A DNA stretch of 64,000 bases, taken from contig NC_092594.1 of assembly GCF_047663525.1 (NCBI RefSeq), positions 36,007,001 through 36,071,000 on the forward strand, in the 5' to 3' direction. The notes under the pieces were generated by a model that saw nothing but the letters and a program-made list of their open reading frames with translations, had not been told where the DNA came from and searched no databases. Of this stretch, positions 24,748 through 37,456 are shown piece by piece. The position numbers and the translations under genes were made by a program. Every line of letters starts with the position of its first letter. Within the stretch, counting starts at the first letter, position 1. Origin of the DNA: Anas platyrhynchos (taxonomy: Eukaryota > Chordata > Aves > Anseriformes > Anatidae).

Positions 24748-27700
24748 TCAGCAGCGAGGCAGAGCGCAGAGCTGGAAGGGCCTTGGGCAGCGCGTGAGGC
24801 TGAGCGTGAAGGCGAAGCTCAGCTTGGCACCGGCTGGCACCTGGAAGGTGAATTTCTGCAGCAGGGCGGTGAAGAAGATGAAGAGCTCGGTCCTGGCCAG
24901 CTGCTCCCCTGGACAAGCCCGCTTGCCTGGAAAAGCAGGAAAAAATCTGCACTGTGTGTGGAGCGAGGTTTAAGCATTGTCCTTGATAGCTGCTGCAGCA
25001 GCCCCTGGGGAGTTGTGTTGTGCAAGGAGATGGGGGCTTGAAGGGGCTGTGGGGCCAGTGGGACATGAGGGAGGGCGATGTCTGGGGTCTGAGGGGCCTG
25101 GTTTGGGGTCTCCACTGCCTCCAGGCTTCTCTCGCCTGCGCTGGATTGCACGGGCTGCAGGAGCTTTTCTTCCTAGCAAGGTTAGGTGGCAATGTTCACC
25201 CACACATCGTACAGAAACCGTCCCCAGAAGTTTCCTGCTCTGCAAACAGCAGCGGTTGTTCGGATGGGCGAAGAGGGGAGACTCGTCAAAAAAAAAACAG
25301 AGCCCATTTACACAGCTCTTGCAGGAGGAAAAAGCCTTATTTTTCATCCTGCAATAACAGAATTGATTTCCCTTCGGCTCAGAGCAGTCGATATTAATTG
25401 CCAGGGGATTTTCACTGTGGGAAATGCCAGGCATGGGCTGCTATTAGAGGCAGAAAGCTGGACATGGAGCAGTTCCCCCTGCTCTGGCAGGGGGAAAAAA
25501 GAAAGCGTTGCAAACAGCAAACCCATCTCCCCATACATCTTACTACCTGCAGAGAAGGGCAGGAAAGCCTCCCGCCTCCTGTACTGGCCGTTCTCCAGGA
25601 AATGTTCAGGATTAAAGGTGTCTGGGGTCTCCCACACGTTTTTGTCAAACATTATCGAAGTCAGGCTGGTCATCACCGTGGTGCCCTGCAAGAGGTGGAG
25701 GAAGCAGGAGTTTGCATGGGGAAGAAGAGCCGATGTGCTGTCAGACTAGTTTATTATTAGCTCTGCTCTACACACAAAGTAAACTACTAAGCACAACATG
25801 TTTTTCCTAACCAACATGGTTAAATGAGGGTGAAAGCCTGCAGGATTGTTCACTTCTATGTGCCACGGTCTATCACTGTGCTGTTGATCTGTACCTTGTG
25901 CTGCTGTCACTGGTGATGTTAACATAAACCAACTTTAAACCAATAAAATTGTGTTCCCAGAGGAATTGGAAGCAACTTAACCAAATAATTTTTTTTATTG
26001 ATCCTTTTCACTGTGCTTTTTATTAAAACTGTGTCTGGTTTACCTTCACATCCTCTGTCAGAGAAAGAAAAATATTCCAATCAATGTGCAGCAAAATGCC
26101 CAGATTTTTCATTTTTAATTTACCAAGAAACAACTAATCATGTCCATGGAAGACACTCAATCTATCCAAATCTCATATTTGCTTTCATAATGCCAGAACA
26201 ACGTATACACGTCAATAAGTATTACTTGGCTTTTATCGAGTGCTACTTTTAATAGATTATTTTTAATACTCTGTGGAATTAACAAATCCAAGCTGCTTGC
26301 TTTCCTATTTTTCTTGGGCCTCTGCTCATGTAATTCATGGAAGGCATCTTGTATGAAACAAAACTTTGTAAAACTGAAAGTTATGACCAACACAAGAGGA
26401 TCTTACAATTCTCCCCTGTAAGGAGGCGAGACCCGTAACAGCCCTACAGTGTCCATCAGGACAGCTCCTGTTTTCTACAGAGCTGAGATATCTCTGTTAG
26501 ATCCTGCAGGCTGGTGCCTCCAGGTGAGATTTGGGACTGGGGCCGTGAAGACCCCATGCTGGTGGGGTGAGGAGGGGGCTGCTGTCCTGGCATACTTTGG
26601 GCAGGTGGAAGCCAGCCAGGGTGGTGTCGCTGGTGGACATCCTGGGTACCCCCAGCGGCACGATGTTGCCCATCCGCAGCACTTCGCTCAGCACCGCGCT
26701 GGTGTAGGGCATGTGCTCCTTGTCCTCCACGGTGGGCTGGCGGCACTGGCCGATCACGGCGTCAATTTCGAGCTGCACTTTCTCTACAGAAACCAAACAA
26801 AAAAAAAAAATACAAAAAAGAACTATGCTCAAAAAGTTCCCAATAAGAAAGCTGGACCACAGGCCTGTCCAACATGGTGAACCTGGAAACAACTCCATTT
26901 TCTGTTTCAATTATCTGTTTTGGGGCTGTATAGTGATGGACACATTGGTGGCCCTACCCTGAATGTGGGGGTACGCGGCCATGTAGAGCAGAGCCCAGCG
27001 GATGGCAGTCGCCGTCGTCTCCGTCCCAGTCAGGAAGAGGTCCAGGGTGGAGCAGAGCAGGTTTTCCTCGTGGAAATAAGAGCTTGTGTCACCCTTAAAC
27101 TTGGGTAAAAAGAAAAGAGTGGAAGTCCTTAGTAGGAAGGGGATGCTTTCAAAACCCAAATCCAAAGCCATCTGTCTGTAACTCGAGTCTTTTATTATAC
27201 CACCCTTGGACTTCGAAATTGTTATCCCTTACTGTCATTAAAGTGTGAGGTTTCCCCCAAAGCCTGCCTCAAAGTCTGCTGTATTGCAACTTTTAAAAGC
27301 AGGTAGCATTTCTAAATGTGAAGTTTCACCACAACAAGCACCGTCCTGTGAGTTCTCACAGAAACCTAAACACATTCCCTGAGAAACCTCCTACATCGCG
27401 TGACAGAATGAAAAATGGAAGAAGATAAAGTGTAAATACTTCCAAATGAAAAATAAAAATAAAAAAAATCTGTGCATTTTCAAAATGATCAGACTCCTGC
27501 TGCTGCTCAAGTTGGATGTGAACGAGAAGGCCCCTCTAACAAAACTGCCTTGAGCCTTGTCTGCTCGTTTTTGGGGTTAAGCTTTAGGTATTTCCCTCTC
27601 ACCTTCTCTATTTCCTTCAGGTAACAGTCAATGTAATCGCCAGACTCAGACTGGTCCAACTCCTCCTTGTGTTTCATGATCACACCCTTCACAAAGCGCT

Positions 27701-30700
27701 GAAGTTTCTCCCAGTGCCTGAAGATTTTCTGGAAGGGCCCTGGTAGCCATCTCATTATCAAAGGAAAAGCGTTATACAGCTGGTGAGAAATCAGAACAGA
27801 AGAGCACTTCTTGGGTTAAAAAGAAAAGCAGGGCATGACAGCTGAGACGGTACTACAATTTATTAGCTCCGCTTGCTATCAGGAAAAAAAAACAGTTTTG
27901 CTACAAAGGTCAATATAGTTACACATGCAAGCAAGTAGAAACAAGATAAGAATAAGGCAGATGTTTACTGCTGATGAAGTTTTCTGACACTGGGTGGCCG
28001 ACGCTGTCACCTCTTGCAAAGGGCAGGTTGGAAGTGGCTGCTGGGGTCAGAAATGAGTGTCAGAGAGAGCAAGAACTGACCCAGCCCACAGCATACGGCC
28101 ATGCAGGAGCTATGGCATCCAGTCCCAGAGCTGCCTGCTTTCTTATAAACCATGCCTCTGAGTTCTTCTGGTCATAAAATAAAAGTATTTGAGAAGCTGG
28201 CTGGGAAAGGGGTGGGGGAGGAGGGAATTTTCACTGAGTGCTATGAATATTTCCTCTTCTTTTGGTAGAAACACAGTGACTTTAAAGATTTTTCTGTTGC
28301 TTTTCTGTTCTGTCAGGTATAAGGTTGGCTTTACAATCCCACAATCTTTTTTGTCCATGTGCCTCAATAATTTTAACTTGCTTGCCTGCATTCCTGATGG
28401 ATTTAATGGATTAACCCAGCCTCATGTAAAACAATACCCATGATCATTTCCCTTATAGCACGACCTTTTTTTACAGGGAAAAACAGATTACTTCAGTACC
28501 GTAGAAACTTGTTTCCAAGCACTTACATGGAGCTGAAGTTACAAAAGTGGCAGACTGGCTTTACCTGGCCCCAGAAGCTTCCTATGAGCAGCAGTGTTTC
28601 CACAAGCAAGTGCAGCAACTCCTGGAAGTTATTGTCATGGTAGTCGAACCGGTTCCCAAAAGTTATGGAACAGATAATGTTTGAAACAGCGCTGTTAATT
28701 TTGTAATGAGGGTCAAATGGTTGTCCTGGAGGGAACAAAATGAAAGCCACGGAGCTTGTTCTTAACTCTCAGATAAAACATTCTGTACTCGACCTACAGA
28801 TGTGAAGCTGGGGTGAGACCTCCCCTGCCTCTCACCAGTGGTGGTGCTGAGGCTTTGCCCCATGTCTTGGGCTCCCCAAAACCCTATCACCCTGCTGAAA
28901 GTTGAGCACTGTGTGCCACAGTGCCCTCTCCCTGAGGACATCCCCTTCCCTCGAACCCAGGCTGCTGGCACACACTGATGTTAACACAGAGCTGCTGAAG
29001 CTGGGTCTGAAAGGCTTCCCAGGGAAAACAAGCAGGTATGGGTTTGTGTGCTCCAATGTGGTTTTGGTGTCCATCTTAAACACCGAGAGAGCCTGGGGCA
29101 GGGAGCTCAAGACAAATCACACTGCAGAAATGCCTTTATGCTGGCCTTTGTGAAAATCCAGAGATGGCTCATGTGGCCCATAGGCTCCTAAAAGAGTGTT
29201 GTGTGGCCTGATGCTCATCGCACCTGCTTTCCTCAGGAGGGCTATCGAGCAGAGGCCATCATCTCCTCGGGCATGTTTAGGCAGCCCAGAGCTGCTTGCC
29301 GTGACACAAGAGCCTAAAAGCAGTAATGAGTCCTGCACAGCCCTGAGCTGCTGTCGATACTGTGGGGAGCATCGCGTTGAAATGCAAGGCACCACGCACA
29401 GGACTGCTGATCTCTCCACTCCGTGAGAAAGTAATTAAGCTGGGCTGGTGCTCAGATACCGGAGTGATGGACATGATCACTATTTGTCATTACTAATGGG
29501 AAGAAAGGCCCAAAACAGCAGCTTAATTAGTTTATTGATTAGGACCGTAAAGGACTATAATCAATTGGCAACATGAAGTATTTGGACTGTTCAGTGCAAC
29601 AGCAATTAAAATGGAGCAAGTTCAGTATATAATTTCACAATTCCTATTTAGATCTTTCTTGTTTACTATATATAGCTCCATAGAATTAGCTAAACCCCAT
29701 CTGCTTCTATTTAAAGCTGAAGTGCAGCATCACCCATGTACCAACATACAAATTATTCTTACTAATATCCCTCTGGCAGTTCTTAAAAGCTGGACCATAA
29801 AAGAGCAAGGCACATGCTTCATCTGTGCATGATACAAAAGGAAAGCCTGACTAAACAAGTTTTAAAATACTTTGCAAAACCAGGGACAGGCAGAGGTTAA
29901 CGCCTTTGAGCGTACGTGCTTGTTATCATGAGAGCTGCATTTATACCTTCGCAGGGTAGAGAAAAGGCTTTCTTAGCCACATAAACATCAGCACTTTAAT
30001 AAACACCTAGCATATATTTGCTTAATATTAATAAGGAAGGAATGAAATTGGGGACCTGAGGTCTGGAAGAAGTTCTAAAAGGCACAGTGTGGAAGCATAA
30101 GATAGAAATTTGTGCTATTGTAGGAATGGCCTGCATGTTAGGAGTCACACCGGGGGAAGTTTTACTTCTCTCCCTTCATCTGGCAAAAGGCTAGGTGAAA
30201 GGTTTGGGCACGGTGCTGCACGTGGGCTGCCTACCTTTCTCTTCCTCGATCGCCTCCACAAGATACCGGCTCTCCTCTTGCACTTTTTCCTCAAAACTTA
30301 CAGCAATGCTTTTCAGTGTTGCTGAAGCAAACTTTCTCTGCTGCCTCCATATATGCCCATTTGATGATATGAGCCCTGTGGGCGGAAAAAGCAAGCAAAG
30401 ATTCTGTGTTGAATATGGGTGGTGGGATTCAGAAATGGCCATTGGTCTTATAAACCCCAGACCAAAGCAAACAAGAACTGCAGACATTGAGAAACCATAG
30501 CTTTGCCTGGGAATTAAAATTCAAGACTAATTGGCTTATGCTAAAGATCTAGCTTTATGGATTTGCTACTTTGTCACTTTGCGTGGGAAAAAAAGGTGTA
30601 AGCCAAAATACTCTAAGTACTATCACGCTGTTGGCAGAGCTGCAGGCAGGAGCTCCATACCCCGCCTCTGGAGCTATGTGCAGCCTGGGCAGAGAAAGGC

Positions 30701-32898
30701 AAGGGGAAAACTCTTCAAGTGTGCCCATCACAAGTGGACAGCTTGCTTTTATGTGTCATCTTTCATCCAGGTCATTACCTGATTTTGAGCCCAGCATCAT
30801 CCCTAAACCCCAGACAAATTCAAATATACACCTGTGAGGTTATTAGACCCACTTCAGCACTTGCCTTCTGTGCACAAACTTTTATTGGCACGGTTACCGA
30901 GGGTTGAATTCAGCCTTCTTTCACTCTGATTGTTATCACTGCAAGTAGATGAAATGTTTGTGGCAAAATCTCGGAAGCTGTACTTACCAAAGCCTCTAAA
31001 AATTTCTTGGAGAAGTGGAATATTTGGCCGATCTGCAAATATTTCAGCCTGGTGGACAAGAGCTTCTCTCACCATCTGGTACCCACTGACTACCACAAAA
31101 GTCAGACTTCCAAACTGCACGCTGAAAATCTTCCCATAGCGAGCGGAGAGCTGAAAGAGAGTTCATTGCCCTCTGAGTGCAAGAAGATGGAGATTTTCAG
31201 AACTAGCCTGGAGAAGGCCTGCATCTGACTTTGAATTTAGTTCCACTTGGAGCAATGGGGTGGACCTAAGAAAAATGCAAACCCAAATCTTCCGCAGGTC
31301 CCACACAACCTCAACTATTCTGTGAAGGCTGGAGATGGCATAGGAAATGTTAGTGAGCTGTATGCAGTGCAGGAGGGCTGGTTTGCTCATATTCTTTAAT
31401 AGGTACGAAATGGCTTTCATCCAGCTGTTATTAATTGTAACAAAGGCCTTTTTTGCTTTGTGGACTGATGGGCACCTGTTTCTCCTTCACAATAAGCAAA
31501 GGCACCCCCTGGGTCTCCAAGCCAAGGCTCTTGCTGCTGAGAGCAGGGCACAACACATAGTCCTCTTCACCAACTTTGTCTGAAGTAGTGAGGCTTCTTG
31601 CTCCAGCTATCACACTTGGAAAGTGGCTCCAACTGCTGATGCTTAGAAAACTTCCTCTAATTTTAAGCCTGAATGCATTTATAGCCAATTTATAGCCATT
31701 TTCCTTGCATGGACATTGCTAGCATTATTCTCTCCTCTGCAGTACTTAACTCCCTGATGTATAAGAGCAAAGGACAATTATGCCCTCTCTTGGGCTCTGC
31801 TTTGCCAACGTCTCAGTCCATGTACTCCTAGGTGTGACTCTGTAAGAGGGACACACACGGTCACCCTGAACTGACCTGGTGACTTACGAAATCTGCCTGA
31901 GGTCAAATGGTCAGCTCTGTCATTGTATGTGCGTAAATTAATGCGATTAATTTTATTAGTAACAACTATGCATCATTGACCCAATATCCCGCGCATACTG
32001 TCTCAGCCTTCCTCAAAGGTTCCCCTGGTGACAGCTATGCTAGTGGGCTGTGAAAATCTGGGGTAGATAGGATGGTGTCAATCTTTTAAGTAAAAGTGAG
32101 AGACAAAAAGTCACTAAAAAGGTATTTGCAACCAGCATGCCAGAACCTTTTCTCCCACTTTTTCAGACAAGGTACACAGCGTGTGTCATTGGCTATGGTG
32201 GGAGTCAAAGCTCTGAAAACCTTTCTAGAGCTATCTCTGCCTCTTCCTGTGGTACAGAAGCAGCCATGGAGAAGGTTAACTCTGGGCCTTAATGTTTATT
32301 TCAGATGTAATGGGGCAAATTGTTGGCCTCTGAACAAAGACAACTTCGAGACATGATCTGCATTGTCCTAACAATTAGTTTTTCACATAGCAATTGCCAT
32401 CCCTCCCCCGGTCTGGCATGGCTCCTCCAAACCCTTCCTGGGCTCATGCACAAAATGGCCATGGTCCAACGGGAAGAAAGAGGAGGCTTTCCTCTGGTAC
32501 GAGTTTCTTTTCCGTCAAACCTTCCAACTCCCATGGAAGAGGAGGTGGTGGTAAGGGATAAAACCAAGAATTATTGCTATCATACATGGTTAATATACAG
32601 CTTGTTCTTCAGGACCTACCTTTGCTTTGCAGGTTAGGTGACAAAAGTCACTGAGGAGGTAAAATATTATCAGTAGGAGAAATGTCCTTACCTTCTGCAT
32701 CTCAAGATGGAGGGGCTGCCTTAAGTCCACAATGGTTCCCACAAAAGGAAAGAGCTGTGGCCCTGGAGGGAAATTCCTGGGACGCCTCTTTCTCACAAAG
32801 TCAGTAATCAAAAGGAATGTGACAAGCATCACCAAGAGCATCCAACTGTTCAGCTTTTCCAACAAAGAAACCAAAATGGGCCAAAGCTGAAGCTCCAT
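24748..32898 (-). CDS. CYP2J19: Cytochrome P450 2J, distal copy: candidate carotenoid ketolase CYP2J19
   Basis: In birds, CYP2J19 is genetically required for converting dietary yellow carotenoids to red ketocarotenoids in cone oil droplets and, in some species, skin or feathers. Nine exons: 32692-32898, 30988-31150, 30235-30375, 28565-28725, 27603-27779, 26958-27099, 26596-26783, 25547-25685, 24748-24926. They sum to 1497 nt, 498 aa, all frames continuous. Landmarks: anchor at about 18-33, basic RKRRPR, hinge PPGP (44-47), helix C W133/R137, I helix TGTETT (307-312), ExxR E364/R367, haem loop F437 to C444 (FSAGKRACPG). Start context is strong (A at -3, G at +4). Compared with CYP2J40, exon 3 is 9 nt shorter, losing residues around FGLGK, and the I-helix Ala is Thr. 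It is tandem with CYP2J40, whose start is 3.2 kb from its stop. The ketolase assignment rests on order (HOOK1, CYP2J40, CYP2J19), not a database match. One copy is present, not two as in zebra finch. Confidence 0.9.
29519..29765. promoter_or_regulatory. Candidate homeodomain-rich element in CYP2J19 intron 3
   Basis: An AT-rich block contains TAATTA (29523-29528), TTGATTAGG, ATAATCAATTGG and further TAAT cores within about 60 bp, then more AT-rich sequence of similar character. It lacks repeats or coding potential. The motif density resembles a conserved enhancer, but conservation cannot be tested here. Confidence 0.3.
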
Positions 32899-33560
32899 GC
32901 TTGCTGGTGAACTCACAGGTTTTCATCCCAGGAAGGGACTTGATGTTGGTGTTAGACTTGCTGAAACAGGAGTAAGAAAGGACTAGAAGGAAAAATAGCT
33001 AGGATGCCTATAGCTGACTGGGACAGGACTCACCATAGGCAAGCTGCTTTTGCATGTATGGCTAGTGCCAGACCACTTGCTAAATAAGTTTAAACATTGG
33101 GACCTCCAAAAACAACCCCCAAAACTCCACTGTTTGCCAAACAAAAGCGATCTTTCAAACATTTAGCTTTACATCCGTGTCAAGTCCCTGGTTTTCTTAT
33201 AGAAGAAAATTGCTCCCTTCTGCCCTTAACAAAGAGCTCCTTTATACAGATACCCAACCAGGATTATAAGCATTACAAACATTTGAGGTTAAGTGAAAGC
33301 GGCTTACTTAGCTAATTACATATGGTGGGCGTTGCATAATTTAAAAACTGTAAGGCATCTGAGGTGATGGACAGCCTGCAAGTCGCTGAGGTGCTGATCC
33401 TGTTAACTGCTAAGCGCCGTCTGTGAAGGGCTAGATGCCTTCAACGCCCTCCAAAGCCTTCCTGGCTTTGCTGGCGTCGGGTGAAGTTCGGGCAAGGGAA
33501 GAACCGCAAGAGCCCAAGGCTCTGCCCAGCCACTTAGATGAGAGCTAAAGGAGCTTAATT
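32899..33560 (-). promoter_or_regulatory. CYP2J19 5' flank
   Basis: This is the sequence immediately upstream of the CYP2J19 start codon. No convincing TATA box in the gene's direction and no CpG island are visible. A CRX/OTX-type TAATCC reads on the gene strand (GGATTA at 33261-33266), and GTTGCATAAT, a C/EBP-like site, occurs near 33333. These are single short motifs and weak evidence. A 5' UTR exon further upstream is possible. Confidence 0.35.
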
Positions 33561-36500
33561 TCAGGAGTGAGAACATAGGCTCCTGTGCTTGCCGGCTAAA
33601 GGAGAGATTGGAATTTACGTTTTTTTAATCTCCTGGGTTTCCGAAAATCTCCTCCGAGTAAAGCTTCATGCTGTCCAGGAGAAGACTGCAATGGTCTGAT
33701 GGTGACATCTGTGTCCATGAATCAACCTTGCCAGCTGCCAATATTTTCGCAGTATTTTTTAACCTTTTAAGAACTGTACTGTGCAAACAAGCTACATTTG
33801 AACTGTTGATGATGATTTTCAAAAAGACTTGCCCAGAAATTATGGTAAGAAGGTTAGCATGGTAAATTTTTATTGTGTTCAGCACTTTTCAGAAAGCTTT
33901 GACTTATAAGAAAAAAAAAAAAAAAGAAAAAAAAAAAGCAGATTTTCACAGGAAGTAATCTTTGGGCAAAAAATGATATTTCTCTAGTCTTTTAACTCGT
34001 TTGAAAGCTTTGCTGTCCATGTCTTTCACTGCCTTGGACTGTGGTGCCAGTGGGAGCACACGCAACCTGTACGACAGACCTGTGCCTTAGGTACTGTAGG
34101 ATTCCTTCCCAAGGGTAATGCCTATCTGCAACTCAACACTTCTTGGTTTGAAATACTATTTACAGGTTTCTGGATGGTATTAGGCACAAACTGAGGAGCA
34201 GCACTGGGAGAAATATCCCACATCAGTGGTCTGCAATGTGTATTTTACCCCCCACTGTAGCACAGCTGTGAGGAGCAGTGGTTGGACATTCTTTGCTTGT
34301 CCCCGTGCCAGCACACCTGAGGTGCTCCTCTTCCACCCATCTGCATCAATGCACCTTCCTGGTGTGGCGAGCTGAGCCTCGGAGGCTAAATCAGGATAGT
34401 GGGCTCGTGCTCTTCATCCTGGCATCGGGGAGATGACTCGGTTGGTGGAGGTGTCAGCCTACAGCATGCTCAAAGGGACTGTGATGATAAGGCGTCAACT
34501 TCTGCTAGCCCAGTTTCACTCCTCTGTTCTTCGCTATGCCATATGATTTGTCAGCATGCACACAGAGTGCAGATCCCTCTACCACTTGTGGCTGCTGTGA
34601 ATTGGGCTACGTGCAAAGCCAAGGTGTTAATGTGTTCTTCTGGGTGGTGTTGTGGGGGTGGATGCATCGTGGTTGACAGGAGAAATGTTATTTTTAGCTG
34701 GAGGAGCACATTTTGCATGTACTCACATGTGTCTTGTCAGTCAGAAACCTCATGCCTATTACTTTGCCTTGAAGCTTCACATGTCCAAAAGCATCTCTTC
34801 ACAAAGTCCTTCACATGTTAGATTTACCAGAAATGAGGGAAGGGCATTCTGGTACTACCATGGCTCTCCTAACCTTGGTAGACAACAACACCAGCATGTT
34901 GCCAAACTGCATTGCAACGATGCTGTTTTGGGTCCCATTTTTTAATCAACTCAGCTCACGGTGATGTGCACATCCCCAAAGCACTCAGGAAGCGATAGCA
35001 CTTCGGTGTGTGGGCAATGCAGAGGTGCAGGACAATTCCTATTTTTGCAATCTCTACAGAACCCTTTGCTGTAACATCCTGGTCACCTGGAGGATGAACC
35101 TGTGTCTCTGGTCCTCACCATGAGCACAAGAACATCAGTCTTCAGTGTTCCTAATTGCCCAGATGTGAATTAATGTGAGATAAGGACAGTACGATGACAC
35201 CTAATAGGGAGCAGATGTAAATCCACCTTCCCCAGTTCCTCCTAGGATGCCTCTTCTGACCCCAGTACACAACTTTTTGGCCACCTCACCTGAGCTTGTG
35301 GACACGGGGTAGATAGATACACTGTGCCATATTGCATGGACACACACCCATCGCTGCTTAAATATTAAGGCATCTTGAACAGCCAACAGACAGAAATTGG
35401 CCCATATGCTTTGTACCTTCTTCCCTGGCTAGATGTCTAACTGTGTGCAGAAGGTTTTGAAACACAAAGAGAAACATTCTGTTAAAAACGCAATTACCAT
35501 TTGTTTTTCAAGATATAGTATCCCATTATTTTTTCCAGAGAAGTGAAATTCAATAAGGTTACAACAGAATGTAGTCCAACAGTTACCGTACTTTCAGAGC
35601 ATTATTTAAGCTACAGAATTTCTTAATGATTAGAAACATATGTAGGAAAAATCACATGCAAAATGAGAGTGACTGGAGACAATTTTCCCCCCGAACACTT
35701 TTTTTTTCAGTCAAGTAACAACTCTGCGGTTCCCCTCGCAGCCTGCAAGGCTTCGAGGAGGCTGGAGGTGTGAGATCCCCACCTGCCTGGGGAGCTGCAT
35801 GCTCGGGTCATGTCAACCAACAGGCTCCAGCAAAGTCAAAGGAACCACGGCATATTTTGCTGCTCTTTCTTCCTCACATCAGAGCTGAAAGGGTTTTCAC
35901 CATGAGCAAGCTGGTGAACAGCAGGGACCACCCCAATATTTGTGCTAGGGCCATGTCCCAAAGGGCTTTGTGCGCGCACAGCTGCTGTTTCTTGATCCAA
36001 CCCAGGTGGGTCCTGACTGACCCAGGGGCAATGGCAGCTTTGGACACTCATTTTCTTCCAGAATTTGCATTATTAAATCTCGTGAAATCCACAGCAGATT
36101 TGTAATTGCAGAAATTGAGGAGCTGAGAGTCGCGGGGCACCTGTACCTCCCAGAGCAAGCTCTGGATGATATGCTTGAACCCAGTGTTTATACAGGGGTA
36201 AAGCTCAAGTTCCTCGTTTTGGGTGACTTCACTGGGACATAAGTGCTCCCATGGGAGCGCAGGGCTCAAATACCCCTGGTGGTCTGACTCCAAGCCCTGA
36301 AATCAGGGAGGACAGTCCGTATTTACTGCCGGGCATGCATGGCAAATACTCAAGTGCCTCCAATTTTCCATCTTCTCTTTCTTCTACTGATGAGCAGATG
36401 CAAATATTCTCCCACAGGCCTCTCACCCATTATCTCCTGGCCACAATCAAGTTTCCAGCATGAATTACAGCTATCAGACAGGCAACTCTCACCATGAGCA

Positions 36501-37399
36501 GGTAAACTGAGGCATTATGAGCCTAAGCCAAGGGGTGTGAGTACACCTACAAAGGAGCCCGTGGTGCAACCCAGGAAGGATGCCAGAGGATGGCACACTT
36601 GGTCCCCTTCTGAAATAGACCAAAATTTCCCTTTTCTGCCATAGGAGGCAGTTGTGGTGAAGGGCTTTTGTTCACATTTGTCAGCCAGATAATTAAATGC
36701 AGGTTGCAGGAACACTGTGGGGAGCACTCCTTGTGCCCCCACAACCCAGCTCACCCCCACTTTTTGGTCTTTGGGATGAGATTTTATTTTCTTCTCAGCC
36801 AGGGGCTGCATTGCCTTTGCCAGCCCCATTCAGCGACGTGCCCTGCGTGGATGCATCGAGTCAGATTTTGGGGGTGCCAGGCCGTGCTCGTGGCATGCCA
36901 GCATCAGTTCCCTGCATCAGAGCTCTTCCTTCGGCTCCCAGCAAACCTCCAAAACGCTCTCCTTCCTAAGATGCACCTTTTCAGTATTCACAGAGAAGAG
37001 TACAGTCACATATTCCTCTCAAAGCCACAAGGACTTGACTAGAGCTAAAATGTCATTTATGTACATATCACAAGCGTTTTTCTAGGCACAGATGTCTTTC
37101 TGGTGCCAATATGCTGTTTATGTACTTATCTGTCACAAGCACATGTCTACATACATATGCCCTGCTGGCAGAGGCACAGAGCATTTTGAAACTCTTATTA
37201 GACTGCTAATGAATAATACGCATACAAAGGAGAAAACAGAAGGTGGATCTATCAGGAACAGCCTCTTTCTTAACTACCTTTTAATTGTAGGAGAGGAAGA
37301 AAAGAGATGAATTTTGATATGTTGGCATCTGTGAAGGCCTGGTTAGCAGCATCGAACACGATCATTTTAAAAGCGGATTTTTCACAGGTTTGGGTATTT

Positions 37400-37423
37400 G
37401 GGGGGGGGGGATTTTTTTTTTTG

Positions 37424-37454
<31 letters not shown>

Positions 37455-37456
37455 CA
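37400..37456. repeat. Compound G11-T11-A17-(CA)8 simple repeat
   Basis: Four homopolymer or dinucleotide tracts abut: G at 37400-37410, T at 37412-37422, A at 37424-37440 and CA at 37441-37456. The T and A tracts are separated by one base and could form a tight hairpin. Confidence 0.9.

Noticed and set aside
36490..36535. Possible reverse-strand MIR fragment (GTAAACTGAGGCA)
   Set aside because: The match is limited to one common word of about 13 bp.
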